In this document: one piece after another, positions 48,425 through 58,595 of the stretch
Numbering within the stretch: position 1 is the first letter of the stretch
How the letters are laid out: each line of letters begins with the position of its first letter
Assembly (NCBI GenBank): GCA_037447655.1
Contig: JBBHKE010001871.1
Coordinates: 62,001-126,000 of the forward strand
Source of the DNA: Zygnema cylindricum
Taxonomy: Eukaryota > Streptophyta > Zygnematophyceae > Zygnematales > Zygnemataceae
Reading direction: 5' to 3'
DNA: 64,000 nucleotides
The notes under the pieces: generated by a model
Told to the model about the DNA's origin: nothing
The model's database searches: none
Seen by the model: only the letters and a program-made list of their open reading frames with translations
Position numbers and translations under genes: made by a program

Positions 48425-48495
48425 GAGCTGGTGGCACAGTGGTTGTGCGTTCGCAACTTAAGTGAAAGATACCAGGTTCAAATTCTGGCTGGCTC
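48425..48495 (+). ncRNA. tRNA-like cloverleaf 2 (anticodon-position CTT)
   Basis: These 71 nt fold as a tRNA. The acceptor stem GAGCTGG/CTGGCTC pairs with two wobbles, the D stem GCAC/GTGC is perfect, and the anticodon stem TTCGC/GTGAA and T stem CCAGG/TCTGG have one wobble each. The anticodon loop AACTTAA would read CTT (Lys), but position 33 is A, not U. A-box TGGCACAGTGG and B-box GGTTCAAATTC are recognisable. A TATATAAA motif lies about 30 bp upstream (48392-48399). A true tRNA gene is unlikely. Confidence 0.6.
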
Positions 48496-48558
48496 ATCTA
48501 TAATCTATACCTTTAGAGGGGTCGTCCATTCTATCCCCCGATTTCAGGAATCTTAACA

Positions 48559-50282
48559 AGATGAACGATCCGACGGTCAGAATCGACATGAAAAAAAAGA
48601 GGAAATTTAAACGGTTTCAATATCACGGAGGGACGGCATTCGACAGTTGATCACGGAAGACGTGACGGCGTGACGCCTACACCCCCACGGACTCTTTAGA
48701 GTTAGGGTTTTACATCCGAAAGGTACATGTATTATATTCTAGGCAGTTCCGTAGAGAATGGTTTTCCCGTTTTTTGTCCGTATCTTTAGATTTTAGAGTG
48801 CACGAATGTCGCCTGCATAAAAAAAGTACAGTACAGTACTGAATCGAGCGTTTTTAGGTGTGAAGGTCGCGTGTGAGGGGGTCCACGTCGCCCTGCACTC
48901 CTTTCACTCCAATTTCGCTTTACGACGCCTCGCGCCGCGCGGCGCGTCGCAAGTATAAATATGTTTAGGGTTTTTTTCTCATTCGTGTTTTTTTTTATAA
49001 AAAAAAACCCGAACCAATAACCCTATGACCCTAAAAATCCGCGGTACCCGGGCGGTATTTTGCAAGTGTGCAGGTCTCGGCGCATTTCGCCTCGTGTAGG
49101 AGACCTGCACACCCTGCACACCACGGGCGAGAAAACTAACGAACCTTACCTGTACCATTTTTCAAAACAAAACGTCTTTGTACGCTATTTTTTGTAGAGA
49201 AAGAGAGGGAGAGGGAGAGAGGAGAGGGGGAGAAATCACACGAACTTAAAAAGCTTTGTGCTGGCGAACTGGCTGCCGGCCGGCATTACATTACAGTCTG
49301 GCAATTACCGTACTGTAGTGCTGAAAATATTTGACGTTTTTCCTCTCAAGTTTTAACAAAAGTTTTGACTTCCGTCATTTCCGGAAGCTATGCTTTGCAC
49401 CAGCCTCGAAGGTCGACCTTTTGCTTATGTCGTACGGACACACCTGATACCGTACTTTCATAAAACATCGGGCATCCAAGATTTGGGACACGGTATCGAC
49501 AGCCTGGCTTCTCATGCCCCCGTCACATGTAGACTATTTCACTAGTTTGGAAGTTTCCTGGCAGTCGCGTCATTGGCGGGATCGGGGGCGGGACGTCAGG
49601 TGGCTGCCGGCCTCGTCGTACGAAAAATCACAGCCATGAGATATTTGATTTGTCCGCTTCTCCCAGGAGGAGTTCCTCAGGAGAGCTTTGCGGGATTGTT
49701 TGCTTTGCAGTTTTCGCCAGCATTCTGAAGGTCGGCCTTCTGGAAAAAGTACAGTACCGATGTACCTTTTCCCATGCCCTGACATTCCGGGCATCGAAAA
49801 TTTATGTCACGAGCGTGCGATCTCACATAGTGTGAACATCTTCGTGACAGTAATGTTTTTGACTTTTTAACCGCCGTTCGCGCCGTTCTACTTGAAAACC
49901 GTACTGTGGTCAACTGGAAACTCCGTTTGAGAGGTACGGTACCGTACCATCGTACAGTAATTTCCGTGCGCAACCTATTTCAATATGTTACGCTGTAGTA
50001 TGTGTTCACTTTTAGGAAAGCGTGACAAAAAAGTGCAAAACACTTCATTTTTGGCCTGACGCTTGACTTCTACAGCAGCGTCGCGACAGAGTACTGTAGC
50101 ACAGTACAAAATATAAGATATGCTCCAATGAGGGCTGGGGCCCATTGGGCTCATTTTGCGAGCTTTGAGAATCGACGCGATTGGTGGAGCCATTCCGGGT
50201 ATCGGATCAGAATCCTTTGCCTCTCACAATTCGGCATGTAGCCCTTACAGGAAAAATCAATAAATTCTACGGAAAATAAAAG
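48559..50282. other. Non-coding stretch
   Basis: At 48,925-48,980 a GC-rich palindrome (GCGCCGCGCGGCGCG) precedes GTATAAATATG and TTAGGGTTTT, which looks promoter-like, but no open frame follows. A 400-bp related pair (about 49,385-49,490 and 49,720-49,830; shared GAAGGTCG and CGGGCATC motifs) suggests an old duplication. No gene was recognised. Confidence 0.4.
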
Positions 50283-50506
50283 TACACAGTGAATCGTTAT
50301 TAGTGTTGAGATTTTTTTCGTCTCTTTTAACATCTTTTATCCGTACACGAATGTCGGTTTTTAGATCTGACGGTTGCGATTGAAAAGTAAGATTCTCAGC
50401 TTCCGATTGACGGTCATAAATTGACAATCGGACAAGTGTGTACGGATAAAATATGTTTTAAGTGGCGATTTTTTTTTAAATACTACACCGTGCGATACAC
50501 GGTGTA
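50283..50506. mobile_element. Family-1 palindromic element
   Basis: The ends TACACAGTGAATCGTTATTA and GATACACGGTGTA carry the family arms CATCTTTTATCCGTACAC and GTGTACGGATAAAATATG. The right end has an extra local palindrome (CTACACCGTG...CACGGTGTAG). Confidence 0.8.
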
Positions 50507-51280
50507 GTATGTGTCAATAATTTTCTTACACGTGTTTTACGCGCTACTGTACATGTACTGTTGTTTCATCTTCTGATTCATTTCCTGAATTTGGGCAAAT
50601 CAGCCTCCTGTCGTCGGAGACAAAAAAGTTTCTAAAAAACTAGACGGGCAATTTTAGTGGTTTTTTCCTAAGTACATATCCTGTACTGTACTGTACCTTC
50701 CAAAAGCTACAGTACATACGTGTAACGGAGTGAAAGGTCCACCTGATTATCCACGGCTATCCCAATCATTGAGCTTTTACTGTTTGTGGGTCATAGCTAT
50801 TTTAAAAAACGAGTGTTTTTTAAACCCTAATTGACCCAATGGGCCGCAGCCCTGATTGCAGAACCTTTGTTGACTACTACAGAGTGGAAACCGGCGTCAT
50901 TTTGAAAATTGAACGACACGTGTCGTCGTTTCGTCTTATTAGCGTCAAAGTTTTCCGGAATTTTCAAACGTTCCGTACAGAGCCAGCCTACGACATCCTA
51001 CAAATTGCGTCATGGTCGGCAACACAGAGAATCCGGTCTGCAAAATAACGTGTGCTCCACGACAAACATAAGATACTAATTCTTTTTTCTTTTAGATACT
51101 AATAGTGTGACATACTGACATATCTTCGTGGCGGTTCGTAATGCCATGCTGTTTTTTTTTTGCCATCCGTTCATGGCTTCACGTCATGTACAGTGTAGTA
51201 CTGTACTGTATTGTACTTTATAGTACTTCAAAAATCAAAACCGTACTCCTGTTGAATAGGAGCTACGTGTGAAACTAGAG
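50507..51280. other. Non-coding stretch with TACTGTACTGTA runs
   Basis: ACTGTACTGTAC-type repeats occur at 50,683-50,695 and 51,200-51,220. The same runs recur at element insertion points further right. No gene was recognised. Confidence 0.4.
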
Positions 51281-51493
51281 TGCACCGTGTATCGCTATTA
51301 GGGTTAGCAACTTGTTCGCCACTTAAAACATCTTTTCTCCGTACACACTTGTCGAATATTCACATAGAGACCGCCGATCGGAAGGTGAGAATCTTGGATT
51401 TCAATATCAACCGTCAGATCCATAATCTGACCATTGTGTACGGATAAATATGTTTTTAAGTGGCGATTAATACTATTGGCGATACACGGTGTA
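51281..51493. mobile_element. Family-1 palindromic element
   Basis: It begins TGCACCGTGTATCGCTATTAG (TA changed to TG) and ends GGCGATACACGGTGTA, followed by CTGTACAGTA. The arms and centre match the family. Confidence 0.8.
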
Positions 51494-51758
51494 CTGTACA
51501 GTATGTCCCGTTTTGTCTCCATGTCTGGTGACAGAAGTACAGACGCAAAAAATGACTCGCCCGCAGAAAATCTTACAGATACGGGAAAAAAAGGCCTTCA
51601 TGTGACCGTAGAGTACAGTACACCGCGAATCGTAATTAGAGTAATGAAAAAATTAGAGTAAAAAAACAAAAAAAAACAATTAGAGTAATTAACTCTAATT
51701 TATGTGATAGAACTTTTTCACAAAGGAAGTTTACTCTAATTTATTTAACTACTCTATA

Positions 51759-53840
51759 CAGTAGAACCTGTCTAATTCAATACTGCCTAATTCAATAACC
51801 TCCATAATTCAATATTTGTGCCCGGTCCTGACATTTGACCCATATTGAATTCAATAAACCTCTCCAATACAATATTCAATAACTTTTCGTGGTCCCAAAT
51901 TTTTTTTAATTCAATACACCTGACAAATCACAAAGTCAAACCATACAAACACCCTACAAACTTCCCTAAAAGTCAAACCATACAAACACCCTACAAACTT
52001 CCCTAAACTGGCTGGAAGAATTCCTTAATGCCCTTCTGCACCATCTGGCGCGTTCTGAGCATGTCGATCTTATCTTGCATACGCCTCAATGACAGCATAA
52101 ACTCGGCATTCTCGTTGTCTTGTTGGAGCCAGAAAATCTCCAGCAACTGCAGCATTTTGCTGGCTTCTTTTGTTGACACTGGAGCGATTTCTTGACTATC
52201 GTCCTCGTTGTCAGCATCGTCAATCTGACCGCCCTCAGGCTGAGGTAAATGATCTTCGATGATTTCGTCAAACGTCGGCGTATAGGATATAACATCCTCA
52301 TCCGGATAGTTGAGAAGGTTCCTGATGTCCATTGGGTTTCCGTAGCGCAACCTGGTGATCTGTGACTCCAGCTCGCCAATAACATCCTGGTCGATGAGAT
52401 CCTCCTCAGTTAGTACTGCCTGCGAAGAGGCCTCCGCCGTGCGGATCTGGCAGTGCCTATAGCAGTTCTGGACGGTGTCGGTTTTGACGTCCATTTCCCA
52501 CGCGGGAACAGCCAGTCGGATGGCTTGTAGCACGTCGATTCTCTCCGGCTGGTCAGCTCCGTCCTCAAGGCACTGCAGCAGCAGACGGTTGAATCGACGG
52601 CGGTAATAACCTTTAAAATTGCGGATGATACCGGCATCACAAGGCTGGATTTTGGACGTCATGTTGGGAGGAAGGTAGAAGATGGTGGTATTTCGCAGCT
52701 GGATGCGAGTAGGGAGCTCATCAAGGGGGACATGCGCACTGCAGTTGTCAAGAATTAAAAGGACTTTGCGATTGATAACATGAAGGTCAAACGCTTTCAG
52801 CCACTCCAAAAAAACGCTCTGCGTCATCCACGCCTTTGCATTACTTCGGTAAGTGCAGCCCAGGCTCTCACGGTTGATATTCTTGAAGCATCGAGGATTT
52901 TTGTATTTTCCGATGACCCAGAGGGGGAGCTTGTCGGAACCGTCTCCGTTGCAGCAGAGCGCCAAGGTGAGCCGCTCTTTGTTCTGCTTGCGCCCCTCCA
53001 GTTGCTTCGTGGCAAGAGAGTTATCAGCCTGGAATCAACAATGTTCATTCAATCAGCATCTGAAAAGGGTCGAGACCTAGCCGCAGATCCAATAAAACAG
53101 TACGTGTTCACCTGCATGCGGAAAAAAAGGCCGGTTTCATCCATATTGTAGATGTCCTTCCACGCATAATGGTCCAGCAGCTGGCGGATTTCTGGGAGCG
53201 CACGGCGGACGGCATCCATGTCCACCGAGCCACTCTCACCAAAACGGCGGAATGACTTGATCCCATGACGAAGCTTGAATGCTTCCAGCCAACCATTTGA
53301 AAATTCAAACGATTCATGGCCGGGATACAAGCGATCAAGGATCTTTGCGGCGTTCTCTTTAATGAGGTCCCCAGAGACTGAGACACATTCTTGGTTGGTC
53401 AGGATCCATTCCGCGAGTGCTTTCTCCATCACTGGGAACTTGACTGTCCGCTGGCGCTTGCTTTGGATGTTAGGATCCTCATCACGCCGGAGTAGCTCAC
53501 CTGAACGTTTCAGGGTTTGAGAAATTGTGGGCTGGCTAACTTCGAGGTGGTGCTCCGACTTGAGCCAGCATTGGAGTTCGGCCTGCGAAAGTGTAGGGTT
53601 GTCTTGTTTGTATTTACAAAGAGCAATGCGAACCTGATCCGTCATTGTCGAGTATTTACCGCCTTTCTTCGGCATTCTTAAGATATGGACAAGAATAATG
53701 CTATGAAGTAGAGTGTTTTATTGCAAGTGACGTGGGGTTGGGTGAACAGGTGACCAGTGTCGAGCGTCGTAATTCAATAACCTCTCTAATTCAATACCAA
53801 CCACCGGTCCCAGGAGTATTGTTTTAGACAGGTTCTACTG
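51759..53840 (-). mobile_element. pogo/Tigger-like DNA transposon, structurally complete
   Basis: The termini CAGTAGAACCTGTCTAA and TTAGACAGGTTCTACTG are perfect inverted repeats flanked by TA on both sides (51757-51758 and 53841-53842), the Tc1/mariner-pogo target duplication. CAGT-starting ends are typical of the pogo group. Sub-terminal AATTCAATA motifs recur at both ends. The 2082-bp element holds one transposase gene and no visible inactivating lesion. Confidence 0.92.
52003..53675 (-). CDS. pogo/Tigger-like transposase (two exons)
   Basis: It would bind the element ends and cut and rejoin DNA in the nucleus. Exon 1 is 53675-53112 (188 codons from ATG) and exon 2 is 53028-52003 (341 codons plus TAG). 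The 83-bp intron has CAG|GTGAAC and TTCCAG|GCT borders and keeps the frame, giving about 529 aa, normal for this family. Residues about 1-60 are a CENP-B-like helix-turn-helix (SQPTISQTLKRSGELL). Residues about 75-145 are a second CENPB-type DNA-binding part (WILTNQ; FSNGWLEAFKLRHGI). The DDE domain shows D179 (NMDETGLFF), D282 (LLILDNCSAH) and D319 (TSKIQPCDAG), so a DD36D triad is intact. The C-terminus is acidic. The intron is inferred from borders and continuity across the family motif. Activity is possible but untested. Confidence 0.88.
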
Positions 53841-53980
53841 TATTGGGTAATGTCGGTAATAAATATCCGCGCTGAAATTATGAACACTAAATTAAGTAGA
53901 CGTTCAAAATCTGTCAGTCCGTATAGTTTTTACGTCATTATGACGTAAGTATTATTTGTCGCGCTGAATGTCAGTTAATG

Positions 53981-54523
53981 CATAGTTCAAAAGTAGGTGA
54001 AAGTAGGCCCATACAATATGCCTCTGTATGCAAAACATACAATATGCCCTTAAGACCCATATTGTGTTGGTCGAAAAATGAAAAAAAATAGTACTAGGGT
54101 TGAGTTGCACATCGATCGATAGAGAATCAAACGTCATGTCTAAATTTTGAAAAAAAATCGGACAAAAAAAAAATCTGTAAGTTTTGAGGTAAAACTTTTT
54201 TAAACCGTTAGATTTAAATGATCGGGCAGTCTCTGATCAAAGTAGCGATCTAAGAAGATCACATGAAAAACCCATAACACAACTTACGAAAGGACTATCT
54301 GTCATATTAGCGTATGCAATTTTGAACGTCCGCGTGTTTTAGTTCGCTAAAAAATTTCGTCCGTCGGCGTGCGTTGAACTATGATCATAAGTCAGATTCG
54401 TACGTTCGTACATGAGTGTCCACAGCACACACCCATACAGTATGCCTACTCTACGCGAGTTTAGTGCCAAGCTTTTTGCACCTACCAAAGGCCTACCATA
54501 AAAACGCTTACTTTTGAACTATG
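53981..54523 (+). mobile_element. hAT-like non-autonomous element, copy 4
   Basis: The termini CATAGTTCAAAAGTAGG and ACTTTTGAACTATG, with a perfect 8-bp duplication AGTTAATG (53973-53980 and 54524-54531). At 543 bp it is the longest copy. It is nested in the family-2 palindromic element. Confidence 0.9.
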
Positions 54524-54876
54524 AGTTAATGTTCACACTGACGACGATGCTGTCGACGGTCGAGAGTTATGCGAACGACTTTTTTTTTATGAGATTCATT
54601 TTTCGCTTAGTGCGATTTCACGTGCGAGCGCAATTTTATTAAATCATTAATTGTGCCTTTTTGCTTAAAAAATTACAATTTTGCACGGTCGATCGTCGTC
54701 CGTACTCCACACTATTTAAGACAAACCTATATTACAATTTTGTTACGCTAATTAAACTTACATAAATTAGAATAATGAAAAAATTAGAGTCGGTTACTCT
54801 ATTTGATGTCATAGAGTCGAAATTTCGAGCGACCGAATTAGAGTAATATACTCTAATTACGATTCGCGGTGTACTG

Positions 54877-55418
54877 TACACCGTGAATAGTTATTGGCGT
54901 TATGGACGCTATTTAAGGTTCCTTTTTTTTCCCCCAAATTCTTAAACAACATAATTTATTATGTTTTTTCTTTTACGCCATTAGGGTTCTTTTCCAATTG
55001 TTATCATCTAAATAGAGTGTTGTACGGATGGTGTCAGACCGTACAAAAATGTACCTTTTTAAGTGAGAAAGTATAATTAATGGGTTTTAGTAACCACGGA
55101 CGCATGAGAATATGCGCTCTAAAAAGGGGATACAATCGGGTTGTCAAAAAACACATTCTCACATATTCGTCCGCCAACCGCGTTTCGACGGTGTGAACGT
55201 ACAATTTGTTTACGATTTGTTATATTTTGAACATAACCTATATTAGTGTAGACAGGTTTGGGGCGGGTGTTTAATTTTTTTTAAATCCAAATTAGTATAA
55301 GTAAATATCTAGTATGTATGTTTTTTTTGAAAAAATCCAAATTCTCAATTAGCGTAAATAATAGTAATTGTTCCTGCTCGCTAAAGAAACCTTTACGCGA
55401 ATAACGATTCACGGTGTA
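54877..55418. mobile_element. TA-flanked palindromic element, family 3
   Basis: The ends TACACCGTGAATAGTTATTG and AATAACGATTCACGGTGTA are mirrored. The interior is the inverse of 27957-28547. It starts 3 bp after the previous element ends (TA-CTG-TA). Confidence 0.8.
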
Positions 55419-55532
55419 CTGTATCATCAATTCGTCTTACGTTGTATGCAGTAATTGCAACCGACAAATAATGACACGGTTGATGGTCACCTTATTTATG
55501 TAATTTCAGAAATGACGAAAAATGAAGTAAAG

Positions 55533-55735
55533 TACACCGCGAATCGTTATTAGCGTTGATAAATTATTAGTGTAAAGAAAAAAATAGCGTAATTTATTAT
55601 AACTTAGTACCGAGAGACGTGGCAGATTATGGTCCATGTCCTTAAATAGTGTAGTTTATTATATTTAAGGTATTAATGTCAAAATTTTGGGGCGCCGATA
55701 TAGAGTTCATAACGCTAATAACGATTCGCGGTGTA
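55533..55735. mobile_element. TA-flanked palindromic element, family 4
   Basis: The ends TACACCGCGAATCGTTATTA and TAATAACGATTCGCGGTGTA are exact reverse complements. The interior matches 24177-24358 (GAGACGTGGCAGATTATGG). Confidence 0.85.
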
Positions 55736-55753
55736 CATTACATTACAGTACAG

Positions 55754-55976
55754 TACACCGTGAATCGGTATTGGCGTAATGGACGCTATTTAAGGTACCT
55801 TTTTTTTATTCTCAAATAGAATTATCCACACTATTTAAAAAAAACCCTAATTCCTAATTAGAATAAACGATTTCGTTGAAAATTTCCAAATTCTCAATTA
55901 GCGTAAATGACGGTAATTGTTCCTACACCCTAAAGAAACCTTTACGCGAATAACGATTCACGGTGTACTGTACACC
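55754..55976. mobile_element. TA-flanked palindromic element, family 3, short form
   Basis: The ends TACACCGTGAATCGGTATTG and AATAACGATTCACGGTGTA are mirrored. It keeps only the outer parts of the 0.54-kb form. It is preceded by ACAGTACAG and followed by CTG then the next element. Confidence 0.85.
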
Positions 55977-55980
55977 ACCA

Positions 55981-56512
55981 ATCGTTATTAGCGTGTAAGT
56001 TTTTTTAGCGTATAAAGATAAATTCCGTGGTGTACGATATTTAAGAATTTGAAAATTTTGGAAAAAATCATACATTCTAATTGTTTGGTTATGGTAACTT
56101 GGATCTTTGAAAAAAAAATGTCGGTCGCAAACATGTTTACACTAATATAGGTTTCCGTACATAATCTTTCAAATCGTACACAAATCGTACATTCACACGG
56201 TCGAAACGCGGCTGTCGGACGAATATGTGCGAGCGGGATTTTTTATGACCTGGTTTTTTTTCCATTTTAGAACGCACACTCTCATGCGTCCACGGTTACT
56301 AAAACTGATTTATTGTACTTTTTAACTTAAAAAGGTACATTTATGTACGGTCTGACACTGACCGTACATCACTCTATTTAAGAGACGCCGTACTGAAGAA
56401 TACCCTAAATAGAATAAAGAAAAAAATAGAATGAACTACGCTAATGGAGAATAAAAAAAAAAAAAGCGGGATGGAATTAGTGTGCACAACGCTAATAACG
56501 ATTGGCGGTGTA
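55981..56512. mobile_element. TA-flanked palindromic element, family 3
   Basis: The ends TACACCACCAATCGTTATTA and TAATAACGATTGGCGGTGTA are near-perfect mirrors. It is a full-length relative of 27957-28547. Confidence 0.85.
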
Positions 56513-56768
56513 CTGTACTGAATTAGGGTGAACGTCCATCAGCGGAAAATCGAGGCTGATTACTGAAAGCCTTACGCCTTTGTACCATTCCGTATTGGCT
56601 TTTTTTTCATTTTTTTTTAAAACATGTTTGTTGGAGATGTGTCAAGATTCTCCAAGCGTTTAGGCGACAGCTTTGACCGTCCGATTTTTTGCTTTTTCGT
56701 ATCCGCAACGCAATCGATAATTCTATACAGTTTGTGGCTAGTGTCCTGAAGTGTCCTCTAGTGACCTC

Positions 56769-56986
56769 TACACCGCCAATCGCTATTAGTGTAGAAGTTT
56801 CTTTAGCGTATACGAATATTTAGAGTGGTTTACGCTAATTGGGAATTTGGAAATTTTGGAAGAAATCGATTACTCTAATTAGGAATTAGGGTTTTTTAAA
56901 TAGTGTGGATAATTCTATTTGAGAATAAATAAAAAAAAAGCGGGACGGGATTAGCGTACACAACGCTAATAGCGATTGGCGGTGTA
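56769..56986. mobile_element. TA-flanked palindromic element, family 3, short form
   Basis: The ends TACACCGCCAATCGCTATTA and TAATAGCGATTGGCGGTGTA are exact mirrors. Confidence 0.85.
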
Positions 56987-56989
56987 CTG

Positions 56990-57201
56990 TACACCGTGAA
57001 TCGCTATTAGCGTCAATGACTCTAATTGCGGTACCCCGTTTTTTTACCCAGATTCTCAAATAGAATAAATTAAAACCCTTTAAAAATCAAATTAGAATAA
57101 ATGATTTCCGTCAAAACCCCCAAATTCCCAAATAGCGTTAATAACGCTATTTGTTTCATAACGCTATTTATTTCTAAACGCTAATAGCGATTCACGGTGT
57201 A
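56990..57201. mobile_element. TA-flanked palindromic element, related family
   Basis: The ends TACACCGTGAATCGCTATTA and TAATAGCGATTCACGGTGTA are exact mirrors. The interior (CGGTACCCCGTTTTTTTACC) is not shared with the others. It is separated from the previous element by CTG. Confidence 0.85.
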
Positions 57202-57814
57202 GTGCCCTCGAGTTTCCTCAAGGAGGACACTAGCCACATACTGGACGTACTATTAGTACAACTGTAAAAAAAAGATATGATCTAGACGGACGAGCGATGA
57301 CAGCGTTACATTTGGCAAGGGCCATGTGCCTCTGGACAGGGTGGATTTCAAATCCACCCAGACCGACGACAAAATGGATGACGTAGGATGGATATCTCTG
57401 ACGCTCTTTTGGCCGTCCATTGACCTTCCCGGAAGATTTTACGTTTTGAAACATAATAACGTAGTTCGTACGATCAAAAGTTACGCACGTACATTTATTA
57501 ATATTTAATACGTTTTTATAAATCTTAACTTTCGTCCTTCCGTATAGATATTACATTCATATTTTGGCATTTTGCACTTGAAGAACCTTGACGATTCTCA
57601 AGGTCTGAACACAGGCCTACGTGGTACCATGGGAATAAAACACGTAGGCGAGTGGAGTGGATCCTTGCTGGCACGTCCTAATGGAGTATTAATCAAAGTA
57701 TTACTGCCAGTAAACGTGTCCGTATGATTATTGTGGGGCAACTCTCGCCAAGTTCGCGTGGGCCCTTAGTGGTACGCTCCTTTGATTGCAAGGTACAAAA
57801 AACAACGTGCGACC
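57202..57814. other. Non-coding stretch
   Basis: No gene was recognised. A 75-codon minus frame (57454-57230) has no known motif. A short inverted repeat GGTGGATTTCAAATCCACC lies at 57,340-57,358. Confidence 0.4.
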
Positions 57815-57988
57815 ACAGATTGTAGACGTTGACAACCGTCACAGGTACTGTCGACGTATACAATCGTCACAAGCGTAAGTTACGATTTCGTCCTTACAGA
57901 CATAGGGACACTTGAACAGCGGGTCCGGCGGATCCGCGCTAAAATACAAAGTAATTTCGCTAAGTTACAAGTACATGGGGACACACCC
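57815..57988 (-). mobile_element. End fragment of the second PIF/Harbinger-like family
   Basis: It matches 1152-1325 in inverse orientation and ends CATGGGGACACACCC followed by TTA. It appears to have landed in the left arm of the next palindromic element, whose outer end is missing here. Confidence 0.55.
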
Positions 57989-58186
57989 TTAATGTTTTTT
58001 TCGCCACTTAAACATCTTTTATCCGTACACACTTGTCCGATTCTCAATTTATGATCGCCAATAGGAAGCTGAGAGTTTTTTCTTTCAATTGCAACCGTCA
58101 GATCCATAATCCGACATTTGTGTACGGAGAAAAAATGTTGTATGTGGCGAAAAAAACATTAACACTAATAGCGATTCGCGGTGTGT
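57989..58186. mobile_element. Family-1 palindromic element, left end replaced
   Basis: Both arms (CATCTTTTATCCGTACACAC and GTGTACGGAGAAAAAATG) and the right end GCGATTCGCGGTGT are present, but the first roughly 25 bp are missing. TACTGTACAGTACTGTAC runs follow. Confidence 0.7.
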
Positions 58187-58595
58187 ACTGTACAGTACTG
58201 TACCCGTAAGAAACCTAGTCTGTAGTCTGTACTGTACTGTACTGTAGAATACTGTACTGTACTGTAGTATGCTCCAAATTTGAAATTTTGGCACCTTTAA
58301 AGGGTTCAGGAATTTAACCTTGGCAGTATATGAAGTTTTGTGCTTAATTCTGAAACTCTCTTTGTAGGAAAGTATGTATATTGTTAATGCTTTTCCTCCG
58401 TCTTTTTTTATATTTTTGTGACGTGACTAATAACAAATAGCTTGCTTTAGTGGTTTGGAGAAAGTGAAGAGGAGGAGAACCGTCAACTGTGTTTTCCGTA
58501 CATCAAAGATAATGATGAAAAATGGAAGAATAAAAAGGAATTCATGAAAGTACAAGTCTTGTATAAGAAACTGAGAGGTTTTTCTTCTGCCATAT
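58187..58595. promoter_or_regulatory. Upstream region of the uL18 gene
   Basis: It begins with ACTGTACTGTAC repeats (58,190-58,275), then AT-rich single-copy sequence leading to the ATG at 58596. It probably contains the promoter and 5' leader. No specific site could be assigned. Confidence 0.4.

Larger units (their letters stand above)
48017..48558 (+). mobile_element. Putative miniature LTR element (TRIM-like) with a tRNA-like fold in each LTR
   Basis: The core evidence is a 66-bp block. TGGTATCAGAGC (48264-48275), the standard initiator-tRNA-Met primer-binding site of plant copia elements, directly follows ...CAACA. A purine tract (GAGGGGGGG, 48321-48329) directly precedes TGTTGACG. This is the internal layout of an LTR element reduced to almost nothing. 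Placing the 5' LTR at 48017-48263 (starts TGTTGG, ends CTCAACA) and the 3' LTR at 48330-48558 (starts TGTTGA, ends CTTAACA) gives TG...CA ends and near-matching flanks AGATT/AGATG. The two LTRs are strongly diverged, but each carries a tRNA-like cloverleaf 132-133 bp before its end. The outer boundaries are inferred. Alternatives: a solo PBS-PPT remnant beside two independent tRNA-derived SINE heads. Confidence 0.5.
51619..54873. mobile_element. TA-flanked palindromic element, family 2, interrupted twice
   Basis: The left part, from TACACCGCGAATCGTAATTA to 51756, and the right parts (53843-53972 and 54532-54873, ending TAATTACGATTCGCGGTGTA) correspond to the uninterrupted copy at 21160-21692. 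It has been split by a pogo-like element (51759-53840) and a hAT-like element (53981-54523). Without these inserts it would be about 620 bp. Confidence 0.8.

Noticed and set aside
48131-48495. Two functional tRNA genes (Ala-GGC and Lys-CTT)
   Set aside because: Both fold well, but both lack the invariant U33, and they lie symmetrically about a retroelement core.
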